Shown: piece after piece, positions 9,299 through 19,104 of the stretch
Layout: every line of letters starts with the position of its first letter
How positions within the stretch are numbered: position 1 is the stretch's first letter
Origin: Lachnospiraceae bacterium Zagget3
GTDB taxonomy: Bacteria; Bacillota_A; Clostridia; Lachnospirales; Lachnospiraceae
Direction: 5' to 3'
Assembly: GCA_001941025.1 (NCBI GenBank)
Contig: MSHE01000032.1
Span: 248,001-312,000 of the forward strand
Length of the DNA stretch: 64,000 nucleotides
Translations under genes and position numbers: made by a program
Notes under the pieces: model-generated
Told to the model about the DNA's origin: nothing
What the model saw: only the letters and a program-made list of their open reading frames with translations
Databases searched by the model: none

Positions 9299-10384
9299 TC
9301 ACATATAAAATTCTTTATACCACTCCGCAAACTTCCGCAGCCCTTCCCGCAGCGAAGTGGGCGGTTTGTATCCAAAATCCCTCTCCAGCCCACTCGTATC
9401 AGCATAAGTAACCGGCACATCACCCGGTTGCATCGGCACCAACTTTTTGTGCGCTTCAAAATCATAATCCTCCGGCAACACACCCGCCCGAATCAATTCC
9501 TCCTGCAAAATCGTTACAAAATCCAACAGATTTTCAGGAGAGTTGTTCCCTATATTGTAGAGTGCATAGGGTGGTATCGGCAAGCCATCCTCTCCCACTT
9601 TCTTCTCCGGCGGGGCCTGCATAACCCGTATAACTCCTTCCACCACATCATCCACATAGGTAAAGTCTCGCTTACAGTTTCCATAATTGAAAATCTCTAT
9701 GGTTTCTCCTGCACGTAGTTTATCGGTAAAACTAAAATAAGCCATGTCCGGCCTTCCAGCCGGACCATATACCGTAAAGAAACGAAGTCCCGTAGACGGG
9801 ATATTATAGAGTTTGCTGTAAGCATGTGCCAGCAGCTCATCCGACTTCTTTGTAGCCGCATAGAGCGATACCGGATTGTCCACTCGATCCTCTGTAGAAT
9901 AAGGAACTTTCTTATTGCTGCCATAAACGGACGAGGAGGAGGCATATACTAGGTGCTCCACCCCAACAGACCCATTATCATATGAATGACGGCAAGCCTC
10001 TAATATATTGTAAAATCCGATCAGATTCGCCTCGATATAAGCGTCAGGATTTATAATCGAATAGCGTACGCCTGCCTGCGCAGCCAGATTAACAACAATT
10101 GAAGGTCCGTATTTTTCAAAAATCTTCTCAATCATTGCTTTGTCAGCAATGTTCCCACGAAAAAAAATCCAAGACGAACTTGGATGTCTGTCCGCCTCAT
10201 CTTCTATGAACCGCAAACGCTCTTCCTTGATTGATACATCATAGTAGTCGTTCACACTGTCAACACCGATTATGGTTACGGCATTCAGCGCGTGCAACAA
10301 CGCAAGCACCAAATTGGCACCGATAAATCCAGCGGCCCCTGTCACAAGAATCGTTTTCCCATCCAGCTTTCCATTTTCAACCAA
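9299..10384 (-). CDS. UDP-glucuronate 4-epimerase (NAD-dependent epimerase)
   Basis: 361 aa extended short-chain dehydrogenase. Motifs: TGAAGFIGANL (NAD binding), NLAAQAGVRYSI, ASSSSVYG and the catalytic YAATKKSDE. The RPDMAYF and CKRDFTYVDDVVEG segments are typical of UDP-GlcA 4-epimerases. It would interconvert UDP-glucuronate and UDP-galacturonate, using the product of ugd two genes downstream. The start is probably TTG at 10384, with GGGGAG about ten bases upstream. It follows the rfbA-rfbD-rfbC block with a gap of about 50 bp. Confidence 0.88.
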   Translation of the reverse strand: MVENGKLDGKTILVTGAAGFIGANLVLALLHALNAVTIIGVDSVNDYYDVSIKEERLRFIEDEADRHPSSSWIFFRGNIADKAMIEKIFEKYGPSIVVNLAAQAGVRYSIINPDAYIEANLIGFYNILEACRHSYDNGSVGVEHLVYASSSSVYGSNKKVPYSTEDRVDNPVSLYAATKKSDELLAHAYSKLYNIPSTGLRFFTVYGPAGRPDMAYFSFTDKLRAGETIEIFNYGNCKRDFTYVDDVVEGVIRVMQAPPEKKVGEDGLPIPPYALYNIGNNSPENLLDFVTILQEELIRAGVLPEDYDFEAHKKLVPMQPGDVPVTYADTSGLERDFGYKPPTSLREGLRKFAEWYKEFYM

Positions 10385-10431
10385 TATTATTTATCTCCCC
10401 AAAACACATACTATGCAGAATCTATAATACA

Positions 10432-11037
10432 TCACTTGTTTCTTGAAAATAGTCCCTCCCATTTCTGGTCTTTCTCACTTAAATTCAAGGTGGTGCCGTC
10501 TGCCAAACAGTATCCTTCGGCGGTTGCACTGCCAGAATATTCTCCAACAACTCCCGGCCAAACAATCCCGATCTCGGGATCATTCCAAGCCAAACCGCCC
10601 TCATCACCGGGATGGTAAAAGTCGGTACATTTATAACAAAACTCTGCCATATCGCTTAAAACCAAAAAGCCGTGGGCAAATTCTTCCGGAATATAAAACA
10701 TTTTCTTGTTTTCCTCCGACAGCTCCACGCCAAACCATCGCCCAAATGTGCTACTGTCCGAGCGAAGATCCACAGCAACATCAAATACAGTCCCCCGAAT
10801 CACTCGCACTAACTTACCCTGTGGAAATTCCTTCTGAAAATGCAGTCCGCGAAGCACCCCCTTCTCGGAACTCGACTGATTGTCCTGCACAAATACCATG
10901 TCCAAACCCGCCTCGCGCATATCATTCTGATTATATGTCTCCATAAAGTAGCCTCTGGTATCGCCATGTACAGCCGGTTCAATAATACAGAGTCCTTCGA
11001 TTCCTCCTACATCTTTCTGCACTTTAATCTGTCCCAT
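10432..11037 (-). CDS. rfbC: dTDP-4-dehydrorhamnose 3,5-epimerase
   Basis: 201 aa, slightly longer than typical RmlC (about 180-190). The cupin-fold epimerase motifs are present: HGDTRGYFMETYN, FVQDNQSSSEKGVLRGLHFQ, a VDLR segment, and IPEEFAHGFLVLSD. It epimerises C3 and C5 of the 4-keto sugar in dTDP-L-rhamnose synthesis. Its ATG overlaps the rfbD stop by one base. Confidence 0.95.
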   Translation of the reverse strand: MGQIKVQKDVGGIEGLCIIEPAVHGDTRGYFMETYNQNDMREAGLDMVFVQDNQSSSEKGVLRGLHFQKEFPQGKLVRVIRGTVFDVAVDLRSDSSTFGRWFGVELSEENKKMFYIPEEFAHGFLVLSDMAEFCYKCTDFYHPGDEGGLAWNDPEIGIVWPGVVGEYSGSATAEGYCLADGTTLNLSEKDQKWEGLFSRNK

Positions 11038-11978
11038 CAGTATCCAATCTCCTTTAAATATCTACACAACGCATCCTGCCACACCGGCAAGGGCGTGAAT
11101 CCATTTTCAACGAGCTTCGATTTATCCAGACGACTGTTAAACGGCCGTGCCGCTTTGCTCACTCCATACTCAGCTGTCGTCACCGGTATCACGGTCAAAT
11201 GTTCTTTATCATATTCCGGATGCCCCAGATCAGTCGCTTGTCGGAAAATCTCTTGCGCGAATTCATACCAGCTAATATAGCCACCTTCATTCGTAGCATG
11301 GTAGTATCCATATTTCTCCGTCTCAATCATATCCACTAAAAGTCTTGCCAAATCATATGTGTAGGTTGGCGTACCAATCTGATCGTCCACCACGCGAAGC
11401 TCGTTATGCGTTTTCCCTACATTCAGCATGGTTTTAATAAAATTATTACCACTTGCTCCAAACACCCAGGCAATACGAACAATAAAGAACTTTTCAAGCG
11501 CATTCGCAACAGCAACCTCTCCTTCCAGTTTCGACTGTCCGTATACGTTCAACGGATGAAAGTCTTTGCAGTCCGGTTGCCAGGGTTCCGTCCCCTGCCC
11601 ATTGAACACATAATCTGTGCTAATGTAGACCATCTTACAATTTAAAGCTTTGCAAATATTGGCAATATTGCGTGTCCCTTCCACATTAACCGTATACACT
11701 ACTTCGGCATTCTCTTCCTCCTCTGCCGCATCCACCGCTGTCCATGCAGCACAGTGAACCACCACATCTGGTTGGATACCTTGAAGCACCTGCTGCACAG
11801 CATCGGCATCTGTGATGTCCAGAGAAACATACGGCATCTCTGTCACTGCAGAGCCATCCGCAACACCGCCATAAGACGCTGCCATATCCGATCCGATCGC
11901 CTCATAACCGCGCTGATAAAGTTCATTCATCACATCATGGCCAAGCTGACCCGCCACACCTGTCACAAACACCTTCAT
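11037..11978 (-). CDS. rfbD: dTDP-4-dehydrorhamnose reductase
   Basis: 313 aa from ATG 11978, chosen because MKVFVTGVAGQLGHDV is the conserved N-terminus and the codon sits one base after the rfbA stop (TGA-T-ATG). The longer frame to 12035 would overlap rfbA by 56 bp. It performs the last, NAD(P)H-dependent step to dTDP-L-rhamnose. The Rossmann GVAGQLG, the STDYVFNGQG segment and the YGQSKLEGE catalytic YxxxK are all present. Confidence 0.95.
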   Translation of the reverse strand: MKVFVTGVAGQLGHDVMNELYQRGYEAIGSDMAASYGGVADGSAVTEMPYVSLDITDADAVQQVLQGIQPDVVVHCAAWTAVDAAEEEENAEVVYTVNVEGTRNIANICKALNCKMVYISTDYVFNGQGTEPWQPDCKDFHPLNVYGQSKLEGEVAVANALEKFFIVRIAWVFGASGNNFIKTMLNVGKTHNELRVVDDQIGTPTYTYDLARLLVDMIETEKYGYYHATNEGGYISWYEFAQEIFRQATDLGHPEYDKEHLTVIPVTTAEYGVSKAARPFNSRLDKSKLVENGFTPLPVWQDALCRYLKEIGY

Positions 11979-11979
11979 A

Positions 11980-12876
11980 TCAATACAATCCCTCTTGGTA
12001 TTTCCCATCCAACACATCCTGCAGATACTGCCCATATTGGCTGTTCTTCATCTGGCGCTGCGACTCCTGGACCTCTTCTCTTGTAATCCAACCGTTCAGA
12101 TAAGCAATCTCCTCCAGACATCCGATCTTCCGGTGTTGATGGTGCTCCACTGTCTTTACAAAGTTTGTGGCATCCGCTAAGCTTTCATGCGTACCAGTAT
12201 CCAACCAGGTAAACCCCTGGCCAAGAAGCTCCACATGCAGCCGCCCCTCCTCCAGATAAATCCGGTTCAGATCCGTGATCTCCAGCTCGCCTCTGGCACT
12301 CGGCGTGAGACCCTTCGCATATTCTACGACACGATTGTCATAGAAATACAACCCAGTGACGCAGTAGTTACTCTTTGGCTTCTCTGGCTTTTCCTCGATG
12401 GAGATTGCCTTCCCGTCAGCATCAAACTCCACAATGCCAAAGCGTTCCGGATCATCCACATAGTAACCGAAGATGCTGGCACCTTGTCCGGATTCCGCAA
12501 ATCGCACCGCGGCCTCGAGGCGTTTTGCTAAACCGTGTCCGGCAAATATATTATCGCCTAACACCATCGCCGCCGTACCATCACCGATAAAATCAGCGCC
12601 GATTACAAAAGCCTGTGCCAAACCGTCCGGGCTTGGCTGCACCTCATAAGTAAGCGTAAGACCAAACTGACTTCCATCACCTAACAATTCCTCAAAGCGG
12701 GGCGTGTCCTTCGGCGTAGAAATGATAAGAATCTCCCGAATTCCCGCACTCATCAATACCGACAAAGGGTAGTAAATCATCGGTTTGTCGTAGATGGGAA
12801 GTAATTGTTTCGATGTGACTGTTGTCAACGGGTACAGCCGTGTGCCGGATCCTCCGGCAAGAATAATGCCTTTCAT
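11980..12876 (-). CDS. rfbA: Glucose-1-phosphate thymidylyltransferase
   Basis: 298 aa, normal RmlA length. It makes dTDP-glucose from dTTP and glucose-1-phosphate. Signature [16 protein letters not shown] at the N-terminus, [12 protein letters not shown], and [10 protein letters not shown] mid-protein. It is first of the tightly packed rfbA-rfbD-rfbC block and follows the flippase gene. Confidence 0.97.
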   Translation of the reverse strand: MKGIILAGGSGTRLYPLTTVTSKQLLPIYDKPMIYYPLSVLMSAGIREILIISTPKDTPRFEELLGDGSQFGLTLTYEVQPSPDGLAQAFVIGADFIGDGTAAMVLGDNIFAGHGLAKRLEAAVRFAESGQGASIFGYYVDDPERFGIVEFDADGKAISIEEKPEKPKSNYCVTGLYFYDNRVVEYAKGLTPSARGELEITDLNRIYLEEGRLHVELLGQGFTWLDTGTHESLADATNFVKTVEHHQHRKIGCLEEIAYLNGWITREEVQESQRQMKNSQYGQYLQDVLDGKYQEGLY

Positions 12877-12916
12877 TTTACCAATCCTTTACATTGTTAT
12901 TTAAGATAAAACCCGC

Positions 12917-14329
12917 CTATTTTCTTACACTACGCAGGAGTTCTCTCATTTCTATTGCTTTGGATCTATTTATAATTACATATATGAAAAACGCTACTAA
13001 AACAATGATAAAAGCACTAAGATTTGGCAAAAGCCAGGAAACCGCCATAAAAAGAATCACAAGCACTAGTTCTTCCCAAATCATAGCGCCCACCTTTATG
13101 TTTAATCTTTTAGATAAAATATACTCAGCCAAAATACTGCGGAACAGAATTGCCAGGAACATGGAAATAATCACAGCCAGTAAGCTCTTAAAACCGACGC
13201 CAAATATTAGAACTAAAGCTGCACTAACAGCAACTGAAACAAGGTTAATATAAAGCAAAAGTTTTTCCTCACGCCTTACCTTTAAATAAGTATTATACAA
13301 CATCTGCATTTTACCATCAAATACACAAATTGGAAGCAGCAGGGCCAAATATTGTAAGCTTTCAGCATATTGCGGAAGCCAGAGGCTCAGTAGGATTTTG
13401 ATAGGAATATACAAAACCAGTATGGCGGGGAGAATTAAGCCCAATGCATTGCGAAGCTGAGTGTAAAATGACGCCTGCCTACTTTCATCAATCCGACGTA
13501 ACGCAGGAAACATCACCATTGCAACCTGTTGAATAAAAAGCAGGAAAAAATTTGTCAGTGTCAGTGAAAAGGAAATCCTTCCAAATGTATCTATCCCCCA
13601 AACTCCATCAATCACTATTCTTCCCATACCTAAAATCAGCATGCTGGCCACATTAGCCAGCATCAATTTGATACCGGCCGATAAATTTGCCCACATGTCT
13701 TTCAGTGATTGAATTATGTCAATCCTTTTTGCAAATGCAATTGTTCTCCCTTGAACCAGACAGTATATTAGCGCAATTGTCTTGCTTATTGTATATGCAA
13801 TGATAAACGGCACATAACTGGACGTTCGCAGGAAAAGCAACATCACAATGGAAACTAACACAAACACCCTGTCTATGATAACCGAGTAGGAAAAAAGCTT
13901 TGTACGATTCACTGCTTGGAAGATATATCCAAAATATAATGTTGCATTGTTGACCACCATATAAACGGCTGTAAGAAGCAATATAAATTTTCTATTCGGA
14001 TCATTTACAATTATAGAAACTGCAATACAAAAAACAGCCGCTAATGCTGTTTCAAACAAGAAAAACCAACGAAATTCCGTGCCCAACAAATTATGATCTA
14101 ATTTATCGTACTCTTTCCCTCCCAATCGCAAGTAAATGCCATCATTGACCCCAAAGTGAAAAAAACCCACATATCCTACATAAAAGATAAACAATTGCCA
14201 ATAGCTGTACTCCGTAACTCCGAGAAACCTCGGAACAATAAGAGACATAAAAACACTCATTAAAAGTGAAATACCCTGCGCCAAAAATGCAGTGAATAAA
14301 TTGGAAAAGAATTGATTTTTCTCAGACAT
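12917..14329 (-). CDS. Polysaccharide flippase (Wzx-like)
   Basis: About 470 aa, strongly hydrophobic with roughly 12-14 membrane segments and a conserved-type N-terminus (NLFTAFLAQGISLLMSVFMSLIVPRFLG) of the MATE/Wzx polysaccharide transporter superfamily. It is expected to flip undecaprenyl-linked repeat units across the membrane. The start is either ATG 14329 or TTG 14347; the latter overlaps the Wzy-like gene by 8 bp. It is AT-rich, as Wzx genes often are. Confidence 0.85.
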   Translation of the reverse strand: MSEKNQFFSNLFTAFLAQGISLLMSVFMSLIVPRFLGVTEYSYWQLFIFYVGYVGFFHFGVNDGIYLRLGGKEYDKLDHNLLGTEFRWFFLFETALAAVFCIAVSIIVNDPNRKFILLLTAVYMVVNNATLYFGYIFQAVNRTKLFSYSVIIDRVFVLVSIVMLLFLRTSSYVPFIIAYTISKTIALIYCLVQGRTIAFAKRIDIIQSLKDMWANLSAGIKLMLANVASMLILGMGRIVIDGVWGIDTFGRISFSLTLTNFFLLFIQQVAMVMFPALRRIDESRQASFYTQLRNALGLILPAILVLYIPIKILLSLWLPQYAESLQYLALLLPICVFDGKMQMLYNTYLKVRREEKLLLYINLVSVAVSAALVLIFGVGFKSLLAVIISMFLAILFRSILAEYILSKRLNIKVGAMIWEELVLVILFMAVSWLLPNLSAFIIVLVAFFIYVIINRSKAIEMRELLRSVRK

Positions 14330-14339
14330 TTTCCTTATA

Positions 14340-15581
14340 CTACTCAAATCTTTTGAATGTTGTAATAATTAGATTCGTTCTAAACAACAGTATCCCTACT
14401 ATTAAATAAATAATCCATGTCGTTAAAAGAGAGACATACTGATCCTCAAAAAATTGCATAATCAATGGATATATCAATAGAGAAAACATATAGATTGAAA
14501 ATGGTTTTTTTCTAACGACTCCCTTATATAACCCCCCGTTGATTATTCCAACTATAAACTGAACGATCATGGCATATATCCAACCAAAATCACAAATATA
14601 CCAGTAGTAAAACGTATAAACATTTGTCGTTTCACCATTGCCGATAGATATAACTGGTTGCTCCAAAGCTGGTGCATAGTTTGTCCCTCTAATACTGTCA
14701 AAAATGGCCAAAAAAGTCCGAAACGTGTTACTTCCATTTTGATGGGCATACAGCCCCCCATCCACTGCCTTCTGAAGGGCCACAAAAGAGCCTGCTGCAT
14801 AGAGAGTAATTTGGTCCCACACTGTAGCAAAAAAATTTCCGTTTTGAAAAAGATACCAATATTTAGATGACGAAATTCCCGCAAAAAATAGCATAAATAA
14901 TAAAACGCCAATCAAGAGAATTACAAACGCTCTTCTGCTTTTTACTTTTAAAGCTATCATTAAGGCAATTGCAATTGGTAATAAACTGAGAAGAATCCCA
15001 TTTCTTGTAAAAAGCGTTATGGCACATAAACTACCAATTATAATTTGAAGGACCATATAACGAACATACTTTGACTTTTCTTCCTTTTCAATAAATAAAT
15101 ATAAAACCACTATAAATACTGTTATAGCATTAACAATGACTCTGCCATAAGAGATTATATTTAACCCGGAAAATGTTTCTCGATTTGCATAAAAGGACAT
15201 AAAAATGTTGACTCCCGGATTATTCATTATAAATGAGGCATATCTATATAACAAATATACTAAAAAAATGCCCTCTATAATCAAGACTATTTTAACAGCT
15301 CCTAATTTTATTGTTATAATTCCCTCATCATTCCATAGTCTTTGCCTAAGGCGAACCCGCCTATTTGCAATAAAATATCCAATTTCAAAAAGGACAGATC
15401 CCAATGTCATATATAAGTAAACCACACTATTGGGGGTAATATCGAATGGACTACATAATAATATAATGCTCGTTATAATCCAGGGAATACAAAACAAGAC
15501 AGCAGGAGACAATACATCTTTTGCTATCATGAAAGCAATTACTAACAGTATAATATTACTTATTAAAAAAAGGTATATCAT
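14340..15581 (-). CDS. Repeat-unit polymerase (Wzy-like)
   Basis: About 413 aa with ten or more hydrophobic segments and no soluble domain motif, placed directly before the Wzx-like gene. The arrangement and topology fit an O-antigen/EPS polymerase that joins lipid-linked repeats on the outer face of the membrane. The start at ATG 15581 is preferred because GAGGTAAG precedes it; the in-frame ATG at 15626 has no ribosome site. Wzy proteins are too divergent for a firmer call without profile searches. Confidence 0.75.
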   Translation of the reverse strand: MIYLFLISNIILLVIAFMIAKDVLSPAVLFCIPWIITSIILLCSPFDITPNSVVYLYMTLGSVLFEIGYFIANRRVRLRQRLWNDEGIITIKLGAVKIVLIIEGIFLVYLLYRYASFIMNNPGVNIFMSFYANRETFSGLNIISYGRVIVNAITVFIVVLYLFIEKEEKSKYVRYMVLQIIIGSLCAITLFTRNGILLSLLPIAIALMIALKVKSRRAFVILLIGVLLFMLFFAGISSSKYWYLFQNGNFFATVWDQITLYAAGSFVALQKAVDGGLYAHQNGSNTFRTFLAIFDSIRGTNYAPALEQPVISIGNGETTNVYTFYYWYICDFGWIYAMIVQFIVGIINGGLYKGVVRKKPFSIYMFSLLIYPLIMQFFEDQYVSLLTTWIIYLIVGILLFRTNLIITTFKRFE

Positions 15582-15662
15582 ACTTACCTCAGCATTTCTC
15601 CAACTAGTATCATTTATTGCGTACATAATCTATTGTTAAGACAATTTACTTAATTATACGCG

Positions 15663-16634
15663 TTAATATAGCTTTCCTAATACAACTCGCAGTTTAAAAT
15701 TTAACGTAACCAAAAATGTATATGCATGATATCGAGTTCCAAGGAACAGCACAAATCGATGTTTTAAGGAATTAGAAACATTTGAAGCCGGAATTGCAAT
15801 ACGTCGATCATTTGAAGATAACAATCCGTTATATGTTTCTAAAAAATCAAAAATCATTGCTTCCCGACAACCATTATTGAGTCGTATATGATTTAACGCT
15901 GCTTTTGCATTTTTTTGTTTTGCACCAATTACATTGCTTTTATGCTGTCGATAAAGAATGTATGCCTGTTCATCATAATACACCCTACCAAGATATAGAC
16001 AAAGCAGAAACATCCAATAGTCATGCATCTCCATCCGTTGCCCTATCCCCTTGCGATACAACGTAACCGCCTTTTGATTAAACACCTCTGTGCACCCAGT
16101 TGCAGCGTTTTGCACCATTGCGGTATATTTGTTGAAGCGAAAGTTTTTCTTGTGATACATATGTAGAAAGCAAAGATTTTCATCCACAACATTTAAATTG
16201 CTGCAATATAACATTGGCACATCTTCATCTTCAATCTTTGTTATGGCAGAAGACAGTTTTCCCGGAAGCCATACATCATCCTGATCGCAAAAAGCAACAT
16301 AAGAATATTGATCTACAGCGGTGTCACAGATAAGTTCATTGAAACTGCGAATCACGCCAATATTCTCTCCTGACACGTAACGCATATTAGCGTGCTCTGC
16401 CGCAAATAACTGCAAGATGTCCAGCGTATGATCCGTGGAACCGTCATCGCGCACCAGAATGAACACATCAACCCCTTCCTGTGAGATGACGCTTTCCAAA
16501 AGTTCTTCCAAAAACTGCTCTCCGTTATAAGTGGACAAGAGAACAATTACCTTTCTCTTATATACCAGGCTTATATCGCCTTTGTTTTCCCGATTAATCT
16601 CTTTGATCTTTTCCATCTTGCTGAGCTCAAACAC
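15663..16634 (-). CDS. Glycosyltransferase family 2
   Basis: 323 aa. GT-A fold family 2 motifs: VIVLLSTYNGEQFLEELLESV near the N-terminus, the RDDGSTDHT nucleotide-binding motif and FCDQDDVWLPGKL, an order typical of rhamnosyltransferase-like GT2 enzymes. It is likely to add a sugar, perhaps rhamnose, to the lipid-linked repeat unit at the inner membrane face. The spacer of 145 bp to the next upstream gene is AT-rich, with no terminator seen. Confidence 0.85.
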   Translation of the reverse strand: MFELSKMEKIKEINRENKGDISLVYKRKVIVLLSTYNGEQFLEELLESVISQEGVDVFILVRDDGSTDHTLDILQLFAAEHANMRYVSGENIGVIRSFNELICDTAVDQYSYVAFCDQDDVWLPGKLSSAITKIEDEDVPMLYCSNLNVVDENLCFLHMYHKKNFRFNKYTAMVQNAATGCTEVFNQKAVTLYRKGIGQRMEMHDYWMFLLCLYLGRVYYDEQAYILYRQHKSNVIGAKQKNAKAALNHIRLNNGCREAMIFDFLETYNGLLSSNDRRIAIPASNVSNSLKHRFVLFLGTRYHAYTFLVTLNFKLRVVLGKLY

Positions 16635-16779
16635 TATACTTTTTCCTACATTTTTTTACCACTGACCAATATATGGTTCCTCATATATAGCTTTGTCTAC
16701 TTAGACACTGAAGCAATCTATATTATGTTTTAGTTTATTAATATCCGAATTAGAGGATATAATTCCAGCACAAATTTCA

Positions 16780-17853
16780 TCAGCTATATTTTATTTCCGG
16801 AGTTGTCTCATGACATAAGTTGTCAAGCAAATCCATCCACATGTTTAAGACCCTTTTATAAGAGTATTTTTCGTCCAATTCTGCTTTAATATTGTGTACA
16901 CAGTTTTGATAGAATTCCTTGTCATATAACAATTTCTCTAATGCATCTACCCATTCATCTTCCGTCTCGGCTATAATTCCACTGTCCCCAACAATTTCTG
17001 TATTCACACCAACAGGGCTTGCAATTACTGGTTTATATAAGTTAAAGTATTGAATCAGCTTAAATCCGCATTTTCCATTGTTAAACTGTGTATCATATAG
17101 CGGCATGATTCCGACCGAAAAATTTGACATATCCTGAATATAATAATCTAGTGTCCATTGTCTAAATTCTGCATGTGGAATCGTTTTGTCATACTCTCCA
17201 GAATTATTGGCAATATAACAAAATGTAACTTCCGGGTGTTTTTTAACTATTCGAGTAACCGCCTGCTCTACAATTTCTAAATTGGATAGCGTCGCTTGAC
17301 TCCCAATCCACCCAATACATTTTTGATTAAATGTGTCCTTTCTGTATGGAATGTATGCTGATGTGTAATCTACAGTCGGAAATATTAATACATTTTCATT
17401 TAGCTTTCTGTAGTGATCCGCCAGCACTTCATTCCCGGATACAACGGCATCCGCCTGCATGACAATCTTATCCGAATAATCTCCAGAAAAAGTATAAACT
17501 GCATCATCCACATCAAAGATAATTTTACAATTATGCCTTTTTAAATAGTTGATACACGTTATCGGCAACCTTGGAATGACAGACTTCTGAAAAATCACAA
17601 CATCACACTTTGACGCCCTGAACAATATTTGGCTAATACGCTTCCATGTTTGGCAGACATATTGGAAGAAAATTGGCACAATATATTTTTTCTTTTTTGC
17701 CATATACTTTGAAACATAGTTTTTTTTCCAGAATGAAAATGATTGCACATCATACTTTTTATTCATATCCTCCTCATACATAATTATTCTAAAATTTGAA
17801 GAGGCTCCTTCTTTGCAATAAAGAGTGAATATACAAATCTTTTTCCTTTGCAC
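16780..17853 (-). CDS. Glycosyltransferase (GT-B, GT4-like)
   Basis: 357 aa. It lacks a canonical family N-terminus but shows a GT-B arrangement: an IIFDVDDAVYTF segment mid-protein, GWIGSQATLSNLEIVEQA, then GIMPLYDTQFNNGKCGFKLIQYFNLYKPVIASPVG, which matches the donor-binding region of GT4 enzymes. Sugar specificity is unknown. It lies just downstream of the abiH-like gene in the operon. Confidence 0.75.
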   Translation of the reverse strand: MQRKKICIFTLYCKEGASSNFRIIMYEEDMNKKYDVQSFSFWKKNYVSKYMAKKKKYIVPIFFQYVCQTWKRISQILFRASKCDVVIFQKSVIPRLPITCINYLKRHNCKIIFDVDDAVYTFSGDYSDKIVMQADAVVSGNEVLADHYRKLNENVLIFPTVDYTSAYIPYRKDTFNQKCIGWIGSQATLSNLEIVEQAVTRIVKKHPEVTFCYIANNSGEYDKTIPHAEFRQWTLDYYIQDMSNFSVGIMPLYDTQFNNGKCGFKLIQYFNLYKPVIASPVGVNTEIVGDSGIIAETEDEWVDALEKLLYDKEFYQNCVHNIKAELDEKYSYKRVLNMWMDLLDNLCHETTPEIKYS

Positions 17854-17916
17854 TTATAAAAATCTCCCTGTCCCAAACAATTACTATCTTCACTATAAAT
17901 TTCTTAAAGCTCAATC

Positions 17917-19083
17917 TTATCTTCCACTTTTCATCTCTCTAAAAAATATTGTTGCAGATTTCCCATGCACTCTTTTGATCAATTCATTTTCACCGATCAA
18001 CTCGACCAAACTTGCAATTTGATCACCTAAAGCATCTTTATTGTGATAAAAAATAACGGTTTCCATATTGGGTGTCATAATCAATTTTTCCAATATGTCT
18101 TTATCCGTTATATTTAAAGAATGGCCAATAATATAAAGCTTCCCAGGCTCAGGCGAAAGATATGTCCCTGCTCTTTCAAATTCCGAAATCCAACTTAAGT
18201 ACTTACAACCGGTTTGCTTATAAATACGCTGATAAAATTTTTTAAACTGAACAAACTCGTTGTCATGATCTCTTTCATTTTCACCTAGATATTCATCGAT
18301 TCCTAAAATAAGATTGCAATCTTCCAACGAATGATTTATGTCTGCCTTTCCATGGATATAGTCATAACTCACGAAATCTTCAACATCATACAAATTTCTA
18401 AAAACTTCTGTGTAATTAAAACTAAGCACGCAGTCTATTTTTATTTCCTCGACAAAATGTAATCTAGGAATTATATTTTTATATCTCGACATGTAAAACC
18501 GCTCTACATAATCGCATAAATAAATCTCCAAGCATCTGGTCAGTTTATTTAAAGAATCCAACAGTATTTTCTTTACATATGGAATCATTTCCATCGTTAA
18601 GCCAGTTTGGGAATTTATATTTTTGTTCCAAGTTAAAAGAATCGGTTTGAGCGTTTTAAATAGTCCCAACTGTAAACGAGCTATGGCTTTGCCTTGCCCT
18701 ATCTGTAACATAATCTCCTTCCGAGCACAATCCAACGCCTGTATGATCGCAGACATTTCACTCTCAAAATCAATCCACCCGTCTTTCCCCATTTTCACTT
18801 GCTGTTCATAAATCTCGTTAAAATAATTTATCCAAACGTTTTCAAAAATCATTTCCCCCAACTCATGAAATAGATCTTCTCGATTTTCACAAAGATCTTT
18901 TAAATAAAGCAACTGATTTTTCTCTTCATTCAAAGACTCCTTCCATTCTTCATCGGCTGATTTGCCCGAATTGCATAACTCTTTATACTTCTTATATGCC
19001 TGTATAAATTTTAAAAAATCCGTATATTTTGTCGGCAACCCATGCGCCAAATCAAAGCCATTCCCAATTATCAAAATATTCAC
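17917..19083 (-). CDS. AbiH-family abortive infection protein
   Basis: 388 aa. The N-terminus NILIIGNGFDLAHGLPTKYTDFL and the late IIGHSLNITDKDILEKL are the recognisable signature of the bacteriophage AbiH family. AbiH gives abortive infection against some lactococcal phages; the mechanism is not well defined. The probable start is GTG 19083. It is AT-rich and placed between two glycosyltransferase genes in the same direction with short gaps (21 and 63 bp), so it should be expressed with the EPS genes. Confidence 0.85.
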   Translation of the reverse strand: MNILIIGNGFDLAHGLPTKYTDFLKFIQAYKKYKELCNSGKSADEEWKESLNEEKNQLLYLKDLCENREDLFHELGEMIFENVWINYFNEIYEQQVKMGKDGWIDFESEMSAIIQALDCARKEIMLQIGQGKAIARLQLGLFKTLKPILLTWNKNINSQTGLTMEMIPYVKKILLDSLNKLTRCLEIYLCDYVERFYMSRYKNIIPRLHFVEEIKIDCVLSFNYTEVFRNLYDVEDFVSYDYIHGKADINHSLEDCNLILGIDEYLGENERDHDNEFVQFKKFYQRIYKQTGCKYLSWISEFERAGTYLSPEPGKLYIIGHSLNITDKDILEKLIMTPNMETVIFYHNKDALGDQIASLVELIGENELIKRVHGKSATIFFREMKSGR

Positions 19084-19104
19084 GACACTAATCTCCGTTT
19101 ATTT

